A stretch of 64,000 nt of DNA, taken from the NCBI GenBank assembly GCA_013398175.1, contig VZRZ01002012.1:584125-648124 (forward strand), in the 5' to 3' direction. This DNA is from Climacteris rufus. Taxonomy: Eukaryota; Chordata; Aves; Passeriformes; Climacteridae. Below, in pieces: positions 24,305 to 34,870 of the stretch. The notes under the pieces were generated by a model. It searched no databases. It worked only from the letters and a program-made list of their open reading frames with translations, and was not told where the DNA came from. Each line of letters starts with the position of its first letter. The first letter of the stretch is position 1. A program made the position numbers and the translations under genes.

Positions 24305-25237
24305 AGGAGGAAGAGAATAGGTTGTTCCCCAGGGCTTTGTGTTAGGGTCAGTCCTGTTGAATCTCTTTATCAATGATCTGGACAAGGTGATTGAGTGCAC
24401 TCTCAGTCAGTTTGGAGATGACACCAAGTTAGGTGAGAGTGTTGATCTCCCGGAGGGTAGGAAGGTTCTCCAGAGGGATATGGACTGGGTGGATCAATAG
24501 GATAAGGCCAAATGGTGGATCCTGCACTTGGTTCACAACAATCCCATGCAATGCTCCAGGCTGGGGCCAAGGCAGCTGGAAAGTTGCCAAGCAGAAAAGG
24601 ATCTGGGGGTGCTGGTCAACAGCGAGCTGAATGCGACTCAGTGTGTGCCCAGGTAGCCAAGAATCATGGCTTGCATCAGGAATAGCGTGGCCAGCAGGAC
24701 CAGTGAGGGCATCATACTCCTGTACTCAGCACTTGTGAGGCCACACCTCAAATCCTGTGTTGTTCTGCGCCCCTCACTACAAGAAAGACATTGAAGTGCT
24801 GGAGCCAGTCCAGAGAAGGGCAATGGAGCTGACGACATGTCTGGAACACAGGTCTTATGAGGAACAGCTGAGGGAGCTGGAGGGGTTTAGCCTAGAGAAA
24901 AGGAGTCTGAGGGCAGACCTTATTGCTCTTTATACCTACCCAAAAGGAGGTTATGATGAGGTGAGAGTCAGTCTCTCCTCTTAAGTGAGGAAATGGCCGA
25001 AAGTTGTCCCAAGGGAAGTTTAGATAGGATAACAGGAAAAATTTCTTCATGGAGAAGATTGTCAAGCATTGGTACAGGCTTTCAGGGAAGTGATTGAGTC
25101 ACCAAATCTGGAGGTATTTAAAAGATGTGTGCATGTGGCACTCAGGGACATGGTTTAGTGGTGGACTTGGCAGTGCTGGATTAATAGTTGGACCCAATGG
25201 TCTTTTGAAACCTAAATGATTCTATGGTCCTATGATC
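24305..25237 (+). mobile_element. CR1 LINE, late RT to 3' end (plus)
   Basis: This 0.93-kb 5'-truncated CR1 starts near the APQGS-type motif (GTTCCCCAGGGCTTTGTGTT at about 24331). It then encodes an LFINDLDKVIECTLSQFGDD-like stretch, with the catalytic box FGDDTKL at 24411-24431 still keeping both aspartates. Next come the KDLGVLVNSELN-like block at about 24598-24630, the frame at 24757-24984 (HYKKDIEVLEPVQRRAMELT, EHRSYEEQLRELEGFSLEKR, RADLIALYTYPKGGYDEVRV), and a tail with GTGGACTTGGCAGTGCTGGA, GACCCAATGGTC and AAATGATTCTATGGTCC. The tail belongs to the CR1 type with a GGACTTGGCAGTGCTGGGTT motif, unlike the copies at 18.3 and 12.0 kb. Stops and shifts divide the reading frame, so it is inactive. 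Confidence 0.95.
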
Positions 25238-28200
25238 AATTTCTTTAAATATAAGGAAGCCACTGAGAAAGTAAATGCAATCAAAACAAAACAGCCATAC
25301 AGAGCTATACATATAACAACAGATACTTAATGTAAGAAACATCTAATTTAGAATTTAAGACCTAAAAGTTATTGGTATCATTGATTTTCTTTCTTGTTCC
25401 CTGACAGGTAAACAATTACTCAGAAGACACACTATAAGCACACAATCTTACGTAGTATGATGTGCAGTAAAGATCAATAATTGAAAATAAAAAACTCACA
25501 ATGTTGTTGAATGCTGTCAGGCAGTTCAGGATGAATAAATTCTTGTAGTTGAAGAATATTGGGATGCAGCAATTATTTTCTGTTTTCTCAGATACACTAT
25601 TGACAAGAGGTCCATTTGCTACCCAAACAGTCTCAAGGTAACAATTTGTCTAAACCTAAATCAGATGCTCTCTCAAATAAGGTAATTTCTGAAACTATGT
25701 ATGCCCTGTTATATCTGGCCTGTCATGCCTTCCCCACAGCACAGGCTTCTCTGCTTATTGTTGCTCTAAGACACTGACTCTTGTCACGGCACTGAAAGAA
25801 ATCCGACTGGTGTCAGCAAATATCAAAGAGTCAATGCCAGATCAGAAATCTTGCTGCAGGGCAAAGTTCATCCTTGTTACAAATTTCCACTAAGAATGAT
25901 CCTACAGTGGCCCAATGGCATCTGCATGGAGGTGCTGAGTTTAGTATCACAGTCTGCTTATGTTCTGTGAATTAAAATAGCTGCATCCTCTACAAAGTTG
26001 CTTAAATATATCCCTCTTATATGGGATTGCTTCTGATCTTACATCTAAGAAGCTCTGTAGTTCAAGTCTCATTTCAACCCAGTGGTGATACATCTTTCTT
26101 GATGTCATACTGACTGCCTTCAGTCCTGCCTAGTATCATTTTGCTTTTGGATAGATTACACATCGTATATTAAAGAAAATATGTTTTGACCTAATCAGTC
26201 CATTTTGTACCTCCTGGAACAGCTATGTTGCCTCATCTCCTTGAACACACTTTCTGAGCTACATTTTCAAATTGAATACATCAAAAGAAAAAATTACATT
26301 TATTTGTTATTTTTACAAAATGCTTGGGGAAAGTAGTTATACATACATACATAAACATGCATATATAACGTAATGTAAAGAAATGGGATATAGCAATTAC
26401 ATTCTGTGCAAGGATGTCTCAAACTCATTTGGCCAAATTAAGAAGTGAACTTAGTTTATCATACAGCAGTGTAACTCAATTTTTATTGTGTTAAAAGCCT
26501 AATTTTAACAAGGTCTACCCATCAGATAGCAGAGCACCGTTCAGACCAGAGGGCATTTTCATACAGTGCTCTGAAGCTAAAATCATAACAGCCTTACAGG
26601 AAATCATGACTTCTCTGAGGCATGGGAGCAAATTAGAGTGTATCATTTGAATAGCTGCATTATAAAGCTATTGATGTTAACAAGGACATATATTACTTTA
26701 TGGATTACTTACACTACATTGTGACTTGCTTGCTTACAGAAATCAAAAATCCCAGTCTGCTAACGTTGCACTTTCATTTTCTCACTCACATAAAAAAATC
26801 CAATTCTTGGACATTGGGCATCTTCACCTCAAGTACCTGTCTGAAATCTTGATCTTCAAAATGTAATGTATTTTAAATTGGCTTAATCTTTATTCTTCTT
26901 TTCTCATTGGATATTACATTAGATGCTTTTTTATTTTGAACTTTGATAAGCTGCACAAGGAAGACACACAGCAGCTGCCATCAGTAATTTGTCTAAAAAA
27001 GTCCATATTACTTTGTCTCCTTGTTGGACTTGATAGATCACATGGAAGATCTACATGATAAGGATGAGAAATAGAGCCACCTCATCTGTATAATTTGTAT
27101 TCCAATAATGATATGTATTTCATAAAGATAACACGTAGGTTTTATACACTGATACAGCCCAAACAACCCAGTATTATAACCCTGCTGTCATCCTGATGTC
27201 TTGGATAAACAGATTTCCAAAATATCTATGAAATATCAACCACTACATAAACATTTATCTTTGTATTTTATATTCAACTCAATTCACTTTCATACAAACT
27301 ATAACCATCCTGAATTTGTCCCACTGGGCTGACATAGGCTAGTTTTCTTATACAACAATAAGCAGACTACTCATTTTTTTACATTGTTTCCGTGTTGTTA
27401 AAGAAAAAACCCTAAACCCTCAATATTTACTCTTCTATACTTAGATAGTGTTTATTAGGCAGAATTTGGATTTCTACAGTCTCATAAAACTTAGCTCTCT
27501 GAGTAAACAAAACTCAGGATAGAATCCAGCTTTGATTCAAGGAATACAGAGATCTTCCTCACTCATGGATGAGCTTTACTCTGCTCTCCATGACCATCCT
27601 ATTACAGATGATGTCTCTTAAAAGTAATACTAGGAAATTGGCTTGCAAGTAATACTTGTACTGATAACAGATCCAGTTTATAGGACAGTTGTATTTTAGC
27701 CATGTAGACTCCGGGCAGTGAAGTGTAAAAAAAGCGGGAAAATAGATCATTTCTACAGTCAGGACTGCAGTGTCCTGTGACAGCAAAATTACTGCTCCTA
27801 CTAGTGCGTGACTGGATGTTTAACATGTCAATATAGCCTCTAATTCAATGAAACTCTCATAAAGATAGAATTGAGCCAGCCAGACACACTCATTTTAAAT
27901 CCAAGTTTTCTAGGTGAGACTCAGTGGTCTGAAGTGAATTCTTTATATAGACAATATTACAGAAAACCGAGAAGTACTCAGGTAATGTATCTACTGAGTC
28001 ATATTTCAGGACCTCCTCTGATCAACCCACTCAGATCACAGAGCAGGTCCTGAAACATAACTGACTGTTTCTGCTTTGGCAAACAAATCATCTGCTGAAA
28101 GCCCAGCTGACACAAAGCTGTTTCTTAGGTGCTGTGTCCATGCCATCTCTGCACACAGTCCTGGTCTTTCACTCTTTTCCCCACCAGAAGCAGAATGCAG

Positions 28201-28360
28201 GTGAAATAACATTCTGCTGCAACAGGGGTGAAACACCATCATCTTATTAAACAGATGGGGTGTAAGTACTTCAATAGAAATCTCTAGTAGTTCCTATTAG
28301 ATCAGAACACGTTTTAGCTATGCTCACGTACAAATAAACAAACGCGCTGACTCTGTGAAT
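25238..28360. other. Unique AT-rich non-coding sequence
   Basis: I see no gene or named element. A short (ATAC)n-like tract lies at 26338-26367. The open frames at 27559-28242 are short, overlapping and without motif. Confidence 0.5.
26338..26367. repeat. (ATAC)n-like simple repeat
   Basis: TATACATACATACATAAACA followed by TGCATATATA is an imperfect short microsatellite. Confidence 0.75.
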
Positions 28361-28850
28361 AAAAGAGGCCAGTGGGACAGTACAGTCTAACCTGCTGTGT
28401 GACATCACAGAAACTGTCTCGTACTACTTCACCACGCCTTCCATCAAGTCCCACTTGTGAATCAGATGCTTTTAGCTCTACTGCATTTCTAGACGAACCC
28501 AGGAGATCTTGGAGAATTTAATGAGTACATTTCAAGGATGTTTGAGCATCTAATTTCCTAAATTGCTTCAGCAATCCTAGACTTAATTCCAAATGAAATC
28601 TTTTAAGTTACAAGAATCCACATCACTGCTTGGTAAATTGTTCCAATGTTGTATTTACTTCTGTTTAAAAATATGCACTTTGCTTTCATTTTTAGATTTA
28701 ACTTCCAAGTACTGGATATTTCTTGTCATACTTGTGAGTCTCAGAAGTTCAATATTTTTTTGCTTTCCACAGAGAGGAAAGTTTTCCAACTCTACCCCCT
28801 CCCCCAATAGTGAATCAAACCACCCATTATTTTTAGTCTCATTTGAACCA
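28361..28850 (-). mobile_element. Ancient CR1-type LINE 3' region (minus)
   Basis: On the plus strand GAGGCCAGTGGGACAG, then CAGTCTAACCTGCTGTGTGA, then CATCAAGTCCCACTTGTGA resemble the complement of the 3' end of an old CR1 type that I know mainly from turtles and crocodilians. Further right, GGTAAATTGTTCCAATG (28630-28646), a TGTTTAAAAATATGCACTTT stretch, then AACTTCCAAGTACTGGATAT and CTTGTCATA follow the same order as in that family. The minus-strand translation around 28750-28660 includes MTRNIQYLEVKSKNESKV, similar to the ITRNNQWLEVK-type C-terminal block. An insertion of about 60 bases relative to my memory of the family lies between 28470 and 28560. The right limit is uncertain. It is far more diverged than the avian CR1 copies in the window and is inactive. 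Confidence 0.6.
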
Positions 28851-29923
28851 ATCTTATGGTTTTCTCCCAAAGTCTTTTCAATTTTCAACAACTTATTCAA
28901 GCATGACTATCTGAACAAAGTATATCCTGCAGTGGACATATTTAGAGCAGAAAGGTGACTTTCTTGTAATAATAAACCCAGGTAATGCATTAACCAAGCA
29001 CCTGCAGAATACTGTTATAGCTGGTAATATACTATGCACTCAAAAACCTTTTCAGAATTTTGATTTATGGGATCACATTGCCATTTTATATTCCTTTATT
29101 CTTATACTGCCTAATTCTTAACCATAATATTTGTTTATCTTTAACAATATAGGATGTAGAGAATAATACTTTAAATACAAATTCACTCCAAACATTTAAG
29201 CAGCTCACCCTCCTCAGTATGTATCAGTTCAGCAATTTCTGAACTATTTCCAGACTTTACTTTTGATGATTTAATATTTTCTTTCAGTCCTTGAAATTGT
29301 CCTGATTTCCAGGATTTGCAAGACCTGAACTTTAGTTGTTGAAAGAACTTCCTAGGCAGCTTACAAAACCTAGGTGCAACTTATTTCATTGTGCTGATTT
29401 TGTAACACTGAAATATTTCTCCTCATTTTAAAAACAAAAAGGGTATGATGAAATTTCTAGCCTACTTAAACTTCATCTCTGTACTCAGATAAATTCATGC
29501 TTTAAGAGCAAAGGCAATTCAAAAAGCTTCAGTAATATGCATGCTTATACATTTTATTCTTGATGAATGATGCTTTGTTCACCATTTTCCTTGTTTTTTT
29601 CTCTTTGTCTTGAGAACAGACACTTCATCCAAACATGACTGAATACTAGAATTCTTTGCCATGTCCCTACTGTGACCCACTCACACTGCCCCTTCCCCAA
29701 ATCATTAGGCAGGTTTTTAAACAGTGTCTGCAGCATGTGGACTGTAGCTAAAAGAGCTGGGAGGAAAGGGCAGCAAAACAAAAACTAAGCAGAAACTACA
29801 CAATAGAAATAGACCAGACTGTAGCAACAGTTTAAAATAATAGCTATATGGAAGAGCTTCATATAAAATAAAGCTCTCACAAGATCATAATTTTTTATTA
29901 CCCAAAGAATGGGAAGAGGCTGC

Positions 29924-30070
29924 TAGTGTACCTTGGCCAGACATTCACTATCCCATAAGGACAAATCTATCTTTTTATTTTGCACAGTTCCAGTTCTGTC
30001 CCTACAACACTGAACTAAGAGGATTCTCTGAAACATATTTTTTTATTATATTTTTGCTATAGTCACATAA
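29924..30070 (+). repeat. Unassigned dispersed repeat, copy B
   Basis: This is the second copy of the element at 23025-23170, in the same orientation. Both copies preserve TTTTTATTTTGCACAG and a CAACACTGA motif 18 bases downstream. They differ by many substitutions and one or two single-base gaps, so they are old. The true ends are not visible from two copies. Confidence 0.65.
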
Positions 30071-31318
30071 AAATACAAAGGAAGACCATATAAGGACAGA
30101 TGTGCTTCCTATACCCTTTCTGGTGTGAGGATAAATGTGCAGTGCCTGGTTTCATGAAGCCATGAGGAGATGGTGAGATATTTATCATTGTGCCTATATC
30201 TGCCTATGATGTGCAATGCAAATCAAAGAAAGGCATCTCTTCCTGAATCAGCAGCCTAAAACCAGTGCCAGTTCCATGGGTCAGTTTGTTTCTAAGAGAG
30301 ATGAATTATTTCAGGGGTATGATTTTATACCATGGGAGCAAATTGGATTTACCGTTGTGCTCAACTTGAAATTTCTTACTTGAAGAGAATGATGGCAATA
30401 CAAGAAATATTCAATTTCTCAGAGTTAATGGTGTCATTACTTTTTGACCCACCATGCAAGGTTTTTATAGGCATCCACTTCCAGAAATGTTCACTTCCAA
30501 AAATAACCATGCTGAGTGAATTCAAAGGCTCACTGAGCCACTGGCATAAACCCCAGTGGAACTGGATGCCCAAAGAAAAGTGTAGAAAAGCATAAGAACG
30601 TTGGATAATTCTGGCATTTCCTGAGTTAGGGATAAGCTCTTCTGAGAGACCTTATAAGAATGGTACCTGTCTCTAACACTGTGTCCCTTGCCTCAGGGAT
30701 GTCACTCAACACTTGTGCTCTCACATGCAGGTCTATTTTGGCTGTGACTTTCACTGCAGGAAAAGAAAATCACAAGAACAGATAATTAAAATTAAAGGAT
30801 CATTTAGCACTCTATAGGATTAATAGGAAGAAGAGGTCTAATTCATAAAAAAGGACTATATGCTTAAGAATCTAGCCTCACTTCTTCACCTATCTTCTAC
30901 AATCTCATACTTATGAAGGCCATGGGAAGTGGGCTGGGAATCAGGCAATGTCTCAAATGCCTTGAAGCTGCTTTCTCTCTCTTTTCCTGAGACTGTTCAC
31001 CTGAGTTTACAACCTGTTCTCTTTGTTGTTTAAATACTATGAAATAAATAAAAAATATTTAAAATAAACAATAGTTATTTAAAAATAAATAAAATATTTT
31101 GTTTAGTACCTTGACATTGTTTATATTAAAGCATGAATATGCACATTTTTTATTATTTGGTTTAAATCCTGCAGGTGTAACGTAGTCATTCTTTAAACAC
31201 AGTGTAAAAAAATAATTGATCTGAAGGCTATAATTTCTCTATTTTTACAGAAGTTAAGGCCAACTGTAGGGCCTTCTGGCATGCTAGGTCAATTTCCTCT
31301 ACCAATGGCCCATCTTCC

Positions 31319-31351
31319 ACAACAACAAACAAAGAACAAACAAACAAACAG
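31319..31351. repeat. (CAAA)n simple repeat
   Basis: ACAACAACAAACAAAG followed by AACAAACAAACAAACAG is a low-complexity A-rich tract. Confidence 0.85.
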
Positions 31352-31485
31352 AAACCCTCTTTCCTTCCACTTACATATTTAACCCATAGAAGCAAATTCA
31401 TGACATTTTTTTATTACTCAAAGATAAGCTTCTATAGTTTTTAGTTGTTAATGATTGTTTCCTTACTTATAGTAGTAATGAAACT

Positions 31486-31509
31486 TTTGACTCTGTATTT
31501 GACTCTGTA
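31486..31509. repeat. Perfect 12-bp tandem duplication
   Basis: TTTGACTCTGTA occurs twice in direct succession. Confidence 0.85.
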
Positions 31510-31560
31510 TCTCAGCCCTTCTGTATCTGCAGTTTTTGATCTCCTCTTCACCTATATAAT

Positions 31561-31630
31561 AGGTGTTGGAACTTAATGATTTTTAAGATATTTTCCAACC
31601 CAAATCATTCTGTGATTCTAGGATTCTATA
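31561..31630 (+). mobile_element. CR1 LINE 3' tail (plus)
   Basis: The 70 bases read AGGTGTTGGAACTTAATGAT, then TTTCCAACCCAAATCATTCT, GTGATTCTAGGATTCTATA. This is the terminal part of an avian CR1 with its repeated ATTCT(A/G)TG end. It is non-coding and extremely 5'-truncated. Confidence 0.92.
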
Positions 31631-32647
31631 GCTCCATTTTCCCTTTTGCCTACACAGATGATTTGTCAGAGTTATGAAATTATTGTTGTCCCTATGACAC
31701 TCAAATCTAGTAAGTGTCCAGGTGATTTCAGTATCCAGTTAATCCAAAACATTATGGATATTCCTTGGACTTCCAACTTGCCCTGGATGAAAAAATGCTT
31801 AAAAGAGTTATCCCTGTCTTTTATTTTGATGCTTGGTTTTCCCATACGTAGAGAAGGAAGTAGGATATATAAAATGTATCTTCATTTGAGATGACTGCTT
31901 TATCTAATAGACAGACAAATCTATCTCACAGTCACTTTAGTTTCTTTTCTCTGATTCATAGGTTTTGTATGATTAAGCAATTGCTATTCAAGCTATAATA
32001 AAAAATCTTGTCTCAATTTTTCTTTAAAATACCCCGAGCAAATCATAATTGATTTTTTCAATTAGCACTTTAAATCTGTTTTTTTCTTTATATTTGATTG
32101 CAGTACCTTTGCCTCATGTGAGCTTTTGTGCCTTCTCAGTGTACTTTACCTGAGGCAATATTTCTAATTTTTCTCATTACAGCTGTTATCTTCACACCAG
32201 GATTATTAGTAAAATACCTTATGTTTCCCCTTGTATTGCAACAAAGATCATCATGTCTTTTAACTGGTAATTTGTTCTCTGTGTCTTGTGTCCTTTTCCC
32301 CTAAGGAACAATATTTTGGAAAGCCTGAGACTTCCACATAATTAGATCATACAAAGCATCCGCTATCCTGTCTCCCAATAAGACAAGAAGACCTTAAGGC
32401 TTAAATTACTTCCATACATTCTCACTGCAGAAGATTAATCATATTCCTTTAGTTTGGTCTCATTAAAGTTCAATTTCATCCACATCCCTAACATATTTCA
32501 TATAGATTCTCTTTATCTGACTTTTTCAAAGCCTAGTCATCTTCTCCCTGATGAAAAACATCTCTTGATTTAATGGCATATTTAAGTTCTGTCTGCACCT
32601 CCCTTGAACAAAACTCACAACAAACTCAACAAAATACTAGCCTTATA
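31631..32647. other. Unique AT-rich non-coding sequence
   Basis: I see no gene or recognisable element between the two CR1 tails. Confidence 0.5.
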
Positions 32648-32727
32648 TTCACGGAATCCCAGAATATTCTGAGTTGGAATGAATCTACAAGGATCAAGTC
32701 CAACTCAAGTGATCTTGACAATATATC
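32648..32727 (-). mobile_element. CR1 LINE 3' tail (minus)
   Basis: The plus strand reads TTCACGGAATCCCAGAATAT, then TCTGAGTTGGAATGAATCTA and CAAGGATCAAGTCCAACTC. This is the complement of a CR1 tail type in which AGAATATTCTGAGTTGGAAG is followed by GACCCACAAGGATCATCGAG. I associate that form with songbird genomes, from memory. Only about 80 bases remain. The 222-codon plus-strand frame spanning it (32573-33241) also runs through GT repeats and has no domain, so I do not call it a gene. Confidence 0.8.
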
Positions 32728-33190
32728 CCTTATGAAAATAAATAGATCACACCCTTTTCTTTCTAATAAATGTATCACTAATCAAAATACCTTATTTAAT
32801 GACATAATGTTTTCTTTTGTATTACTTTTTAAAAAGATTTCTAATGCCCCTATCTTGCATGCTTTTGCTGGATGCAAAAGATTCCCTTTACAGAAGGGCA
32901 ACAAACTGATCGGAAGCTTCACAGAAGGATCTGTATCCTCACAGGAATACTATCATTTTGTACATTCAGATTATTCTAAAATGAATATTTGGTTTTTTTT
33001 TTGTGTGTGTGTAGTTATAACAGTGTATTTACAAAGAAAAAAATCCCTTCCTTATGCATTCTACAATACAACCTTCTGTATTGATAAAGTTCTGATACAC
33101 CTCTTCTCCCAACACTCAGTGAAAAAGTCTCTATACCAAGTACTTATGCCTTTGCTTCTAGTGCATATGCAGAGGGTTTGTATATCAGGA

Positions 33191-33204
33191 GTGTGTGTGT
33201 GTGT
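33191..33204. repeat. (GT)7 microsatellite
   Basis: Seven uninterrupted GT units. A second shorter TG tract lies near 33002-33012. Confidence 0.85.
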
Positions 33205-33223
33205 CTGTATAGATTTACAAATA

Positions 33224-33280
33224 GCCTATCAAAAATATTAAATATCCTATCAAAAATATTAAACACCCTATCCAAAACCG
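33224..33280. repeat. 21-bp tandem repeat, about 2.7 copies
   Basis: Two near-identical units of CCTATCAAAAATATTAAA plus three bases (33224-33244 and 33245-33265) are followed by a decayed partial third unit, CCCTATCCAAAACC. Confidence 0.85.
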
Positions 33281-34070
33281 CATGGATCCATCGAACAGGT
33301 GGACTCCATGAAACATTGTAAGAAATATCAAATTTAATCTTATAAGTAAATCACAAGTTTACTTCATCATTAAAAAAATGGAAACCCCTATATTCAGGTG
33401 AACTTTAAATAAAACTACAGGCTAAAAAAATGATACATGACATTGCTGGAAAGCATCTGTCATGATGTGACTGAACTGACAACATATATTTTGGCATTTC
33501 CTAATTTTTGCTGAGGTGACTACACAGCCATAGTAATAATGTTCTTACTGCATCATTCTTAATTTCCTTGACCCTTCAAAAAGAGAAATACGCAAATCCA
33601 GGTGAGTAGAGGTGCACAGGTACACCAGTCAAAGCTGAGCACAGCTGTAAGAAACAGCACAGTGGGAATGCTGGAGATAGCCATTTTAAAGCCATTGGGA
33701 ACTGAGGGGACAGGGTTTTTTTGTGTATCAAAATGCATAGTAACTGATATAAATATATGTAAGTGATAAGCAAACATATTACTACAAAAAACAAATCCTA
33801 AGTTAAAAATCCAAATTTTGCTTGGGAAAATCACACCACTGCAAACTTTATGTCACCATTAAAATAGAGTTTTAGACTTCTACAGAAGGCCAAACTGAGG
33901 CAAAGGTAGCTGAGCCGGTCTAATTATTTCACATTGTCAGAAAATACACACTAGTTCCAAGTCCCATTCTGCCAAGAAAATGTACCACTTTTTGTAGTGT
34001 GCATGTATCTTAGAAATATATACTTGTAATGTGTAAGTACACATATGTATACTACATATGTAACAGAATA

Positions 34071-34124
34071 ATCTATCTGTGTATCTATCTGTCTATTTAT
34101 CTATCTATTTATCTACCTATCTTT
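34071..34124. repeat. (TATC)n / (GATA)n microsatellite, interrupted
   Basis: About 13 imperfect tetranucleotide units: ATCTATCTGTGTATCTATCT, then GTCTATTTATCTATCTATTT, ATCTACCTATC. Tetranucleotide arrays of this kind are often length-polymorphic. Confidence 0.92.
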
Positions 34125-34844
34125 CTCATGTATAAGAAATTGTTGTGGATACAGTTTTATGGCTAAGGAAATGTTTCAACACTCTGCTTTTTTATCCTCT
34201 TAAAGTAAATTTACTAGAATACAAAACAATTGTTACTGCTGGATAATTAGACAGCTTTCTAATAGTAAGAAAATCTATTTTTAAAGTGAGGTATCCATTG
34301 AAATTTTTTATGTAAATGGAAAACAATGAAAAAATAGCACTCTGGAGTGACAAAAAGAGTATTCCTGAGACGTAAAATATTTCATTCAGTATCTATCTTA
34401 AACTCGTGTTGCACTCAGGGAAATGTACAAATTGAAGTACAATATCATACCTAACTAACTTAATATACCCATAACCAATTATATGATTAACATATTAAGT
34501 TAACATTACAATTAAATTGCTTGTAACTGAACTGTTAAGAGTGTAATTATGATAGTTCTAAGAGTAATTTTAAAAATCATATCAAATCATACGCAGAATG
34601 ACCACCATTTAAAAAAGATACATAAATTTTAAAAACTCTGTTTCTCGTGCATCTATGTTTAAGTCTGCCATGTGGTTATAAGGAAACAGGAAATGGAACT
34701 GATTTTAATTTGGCTCAGTATGATTAGGTTTGGGCAATGCCAGTAGTTTACTATATGTAAACATTTCACTGCTATTCCGTTTGTGTTCAAGAGGTTAGAG
34801 GTCGGCTTATCTTCAGTATGTCTTATCAAGTCAGCTCTTAATGT

Positions 34845-34870
34845 AAAAAAAAAAAAAACAAAAACAAACA
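34845..34870. repeat. A-rich tract
   Basis: A run of 14 A followed by CAAAAACAAACA. It could be an old poly-A tail, but no retroposed gene is recognisable upstream. Confidence 0.85.

Larger units (their letters stand above)
28851..31560. other. Unique AT-rich non-coding sequence
   Basis: I see no gene. It includes copy B of the unassigned repeat (29924-30070), a low-complexity AAATAAAT/ATTT region at about 31039-31100, a (CAAA)n tract at 31319-31351 and a 12-bp tandem pair at 31486-31509. Confidence 0.5.

Noticed and set aside
27405..27422. Telomere-like CCCTAAACCCT
   Set aside because: Only two units, of a plant-type rather than vertebrate repeat. A chance match.
32573..33241. Longest non-LINE open frame (222 codons, plus)
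   Set aside because: It begins in unique AT-rich DNA, crosses an antisense CR1 tail and ends in GT repeats. It has no domain, is lysine/serine/asparagine-rich like background, and shows no splice or promoter context.
34456..34502. 11-bp inverted repeat TAACTTAATAT/ATATTAAGTTA with 25-base spacer
   Set aside because: The arms are almost pure A/T, so such a pairing is expected by chance in this composition.
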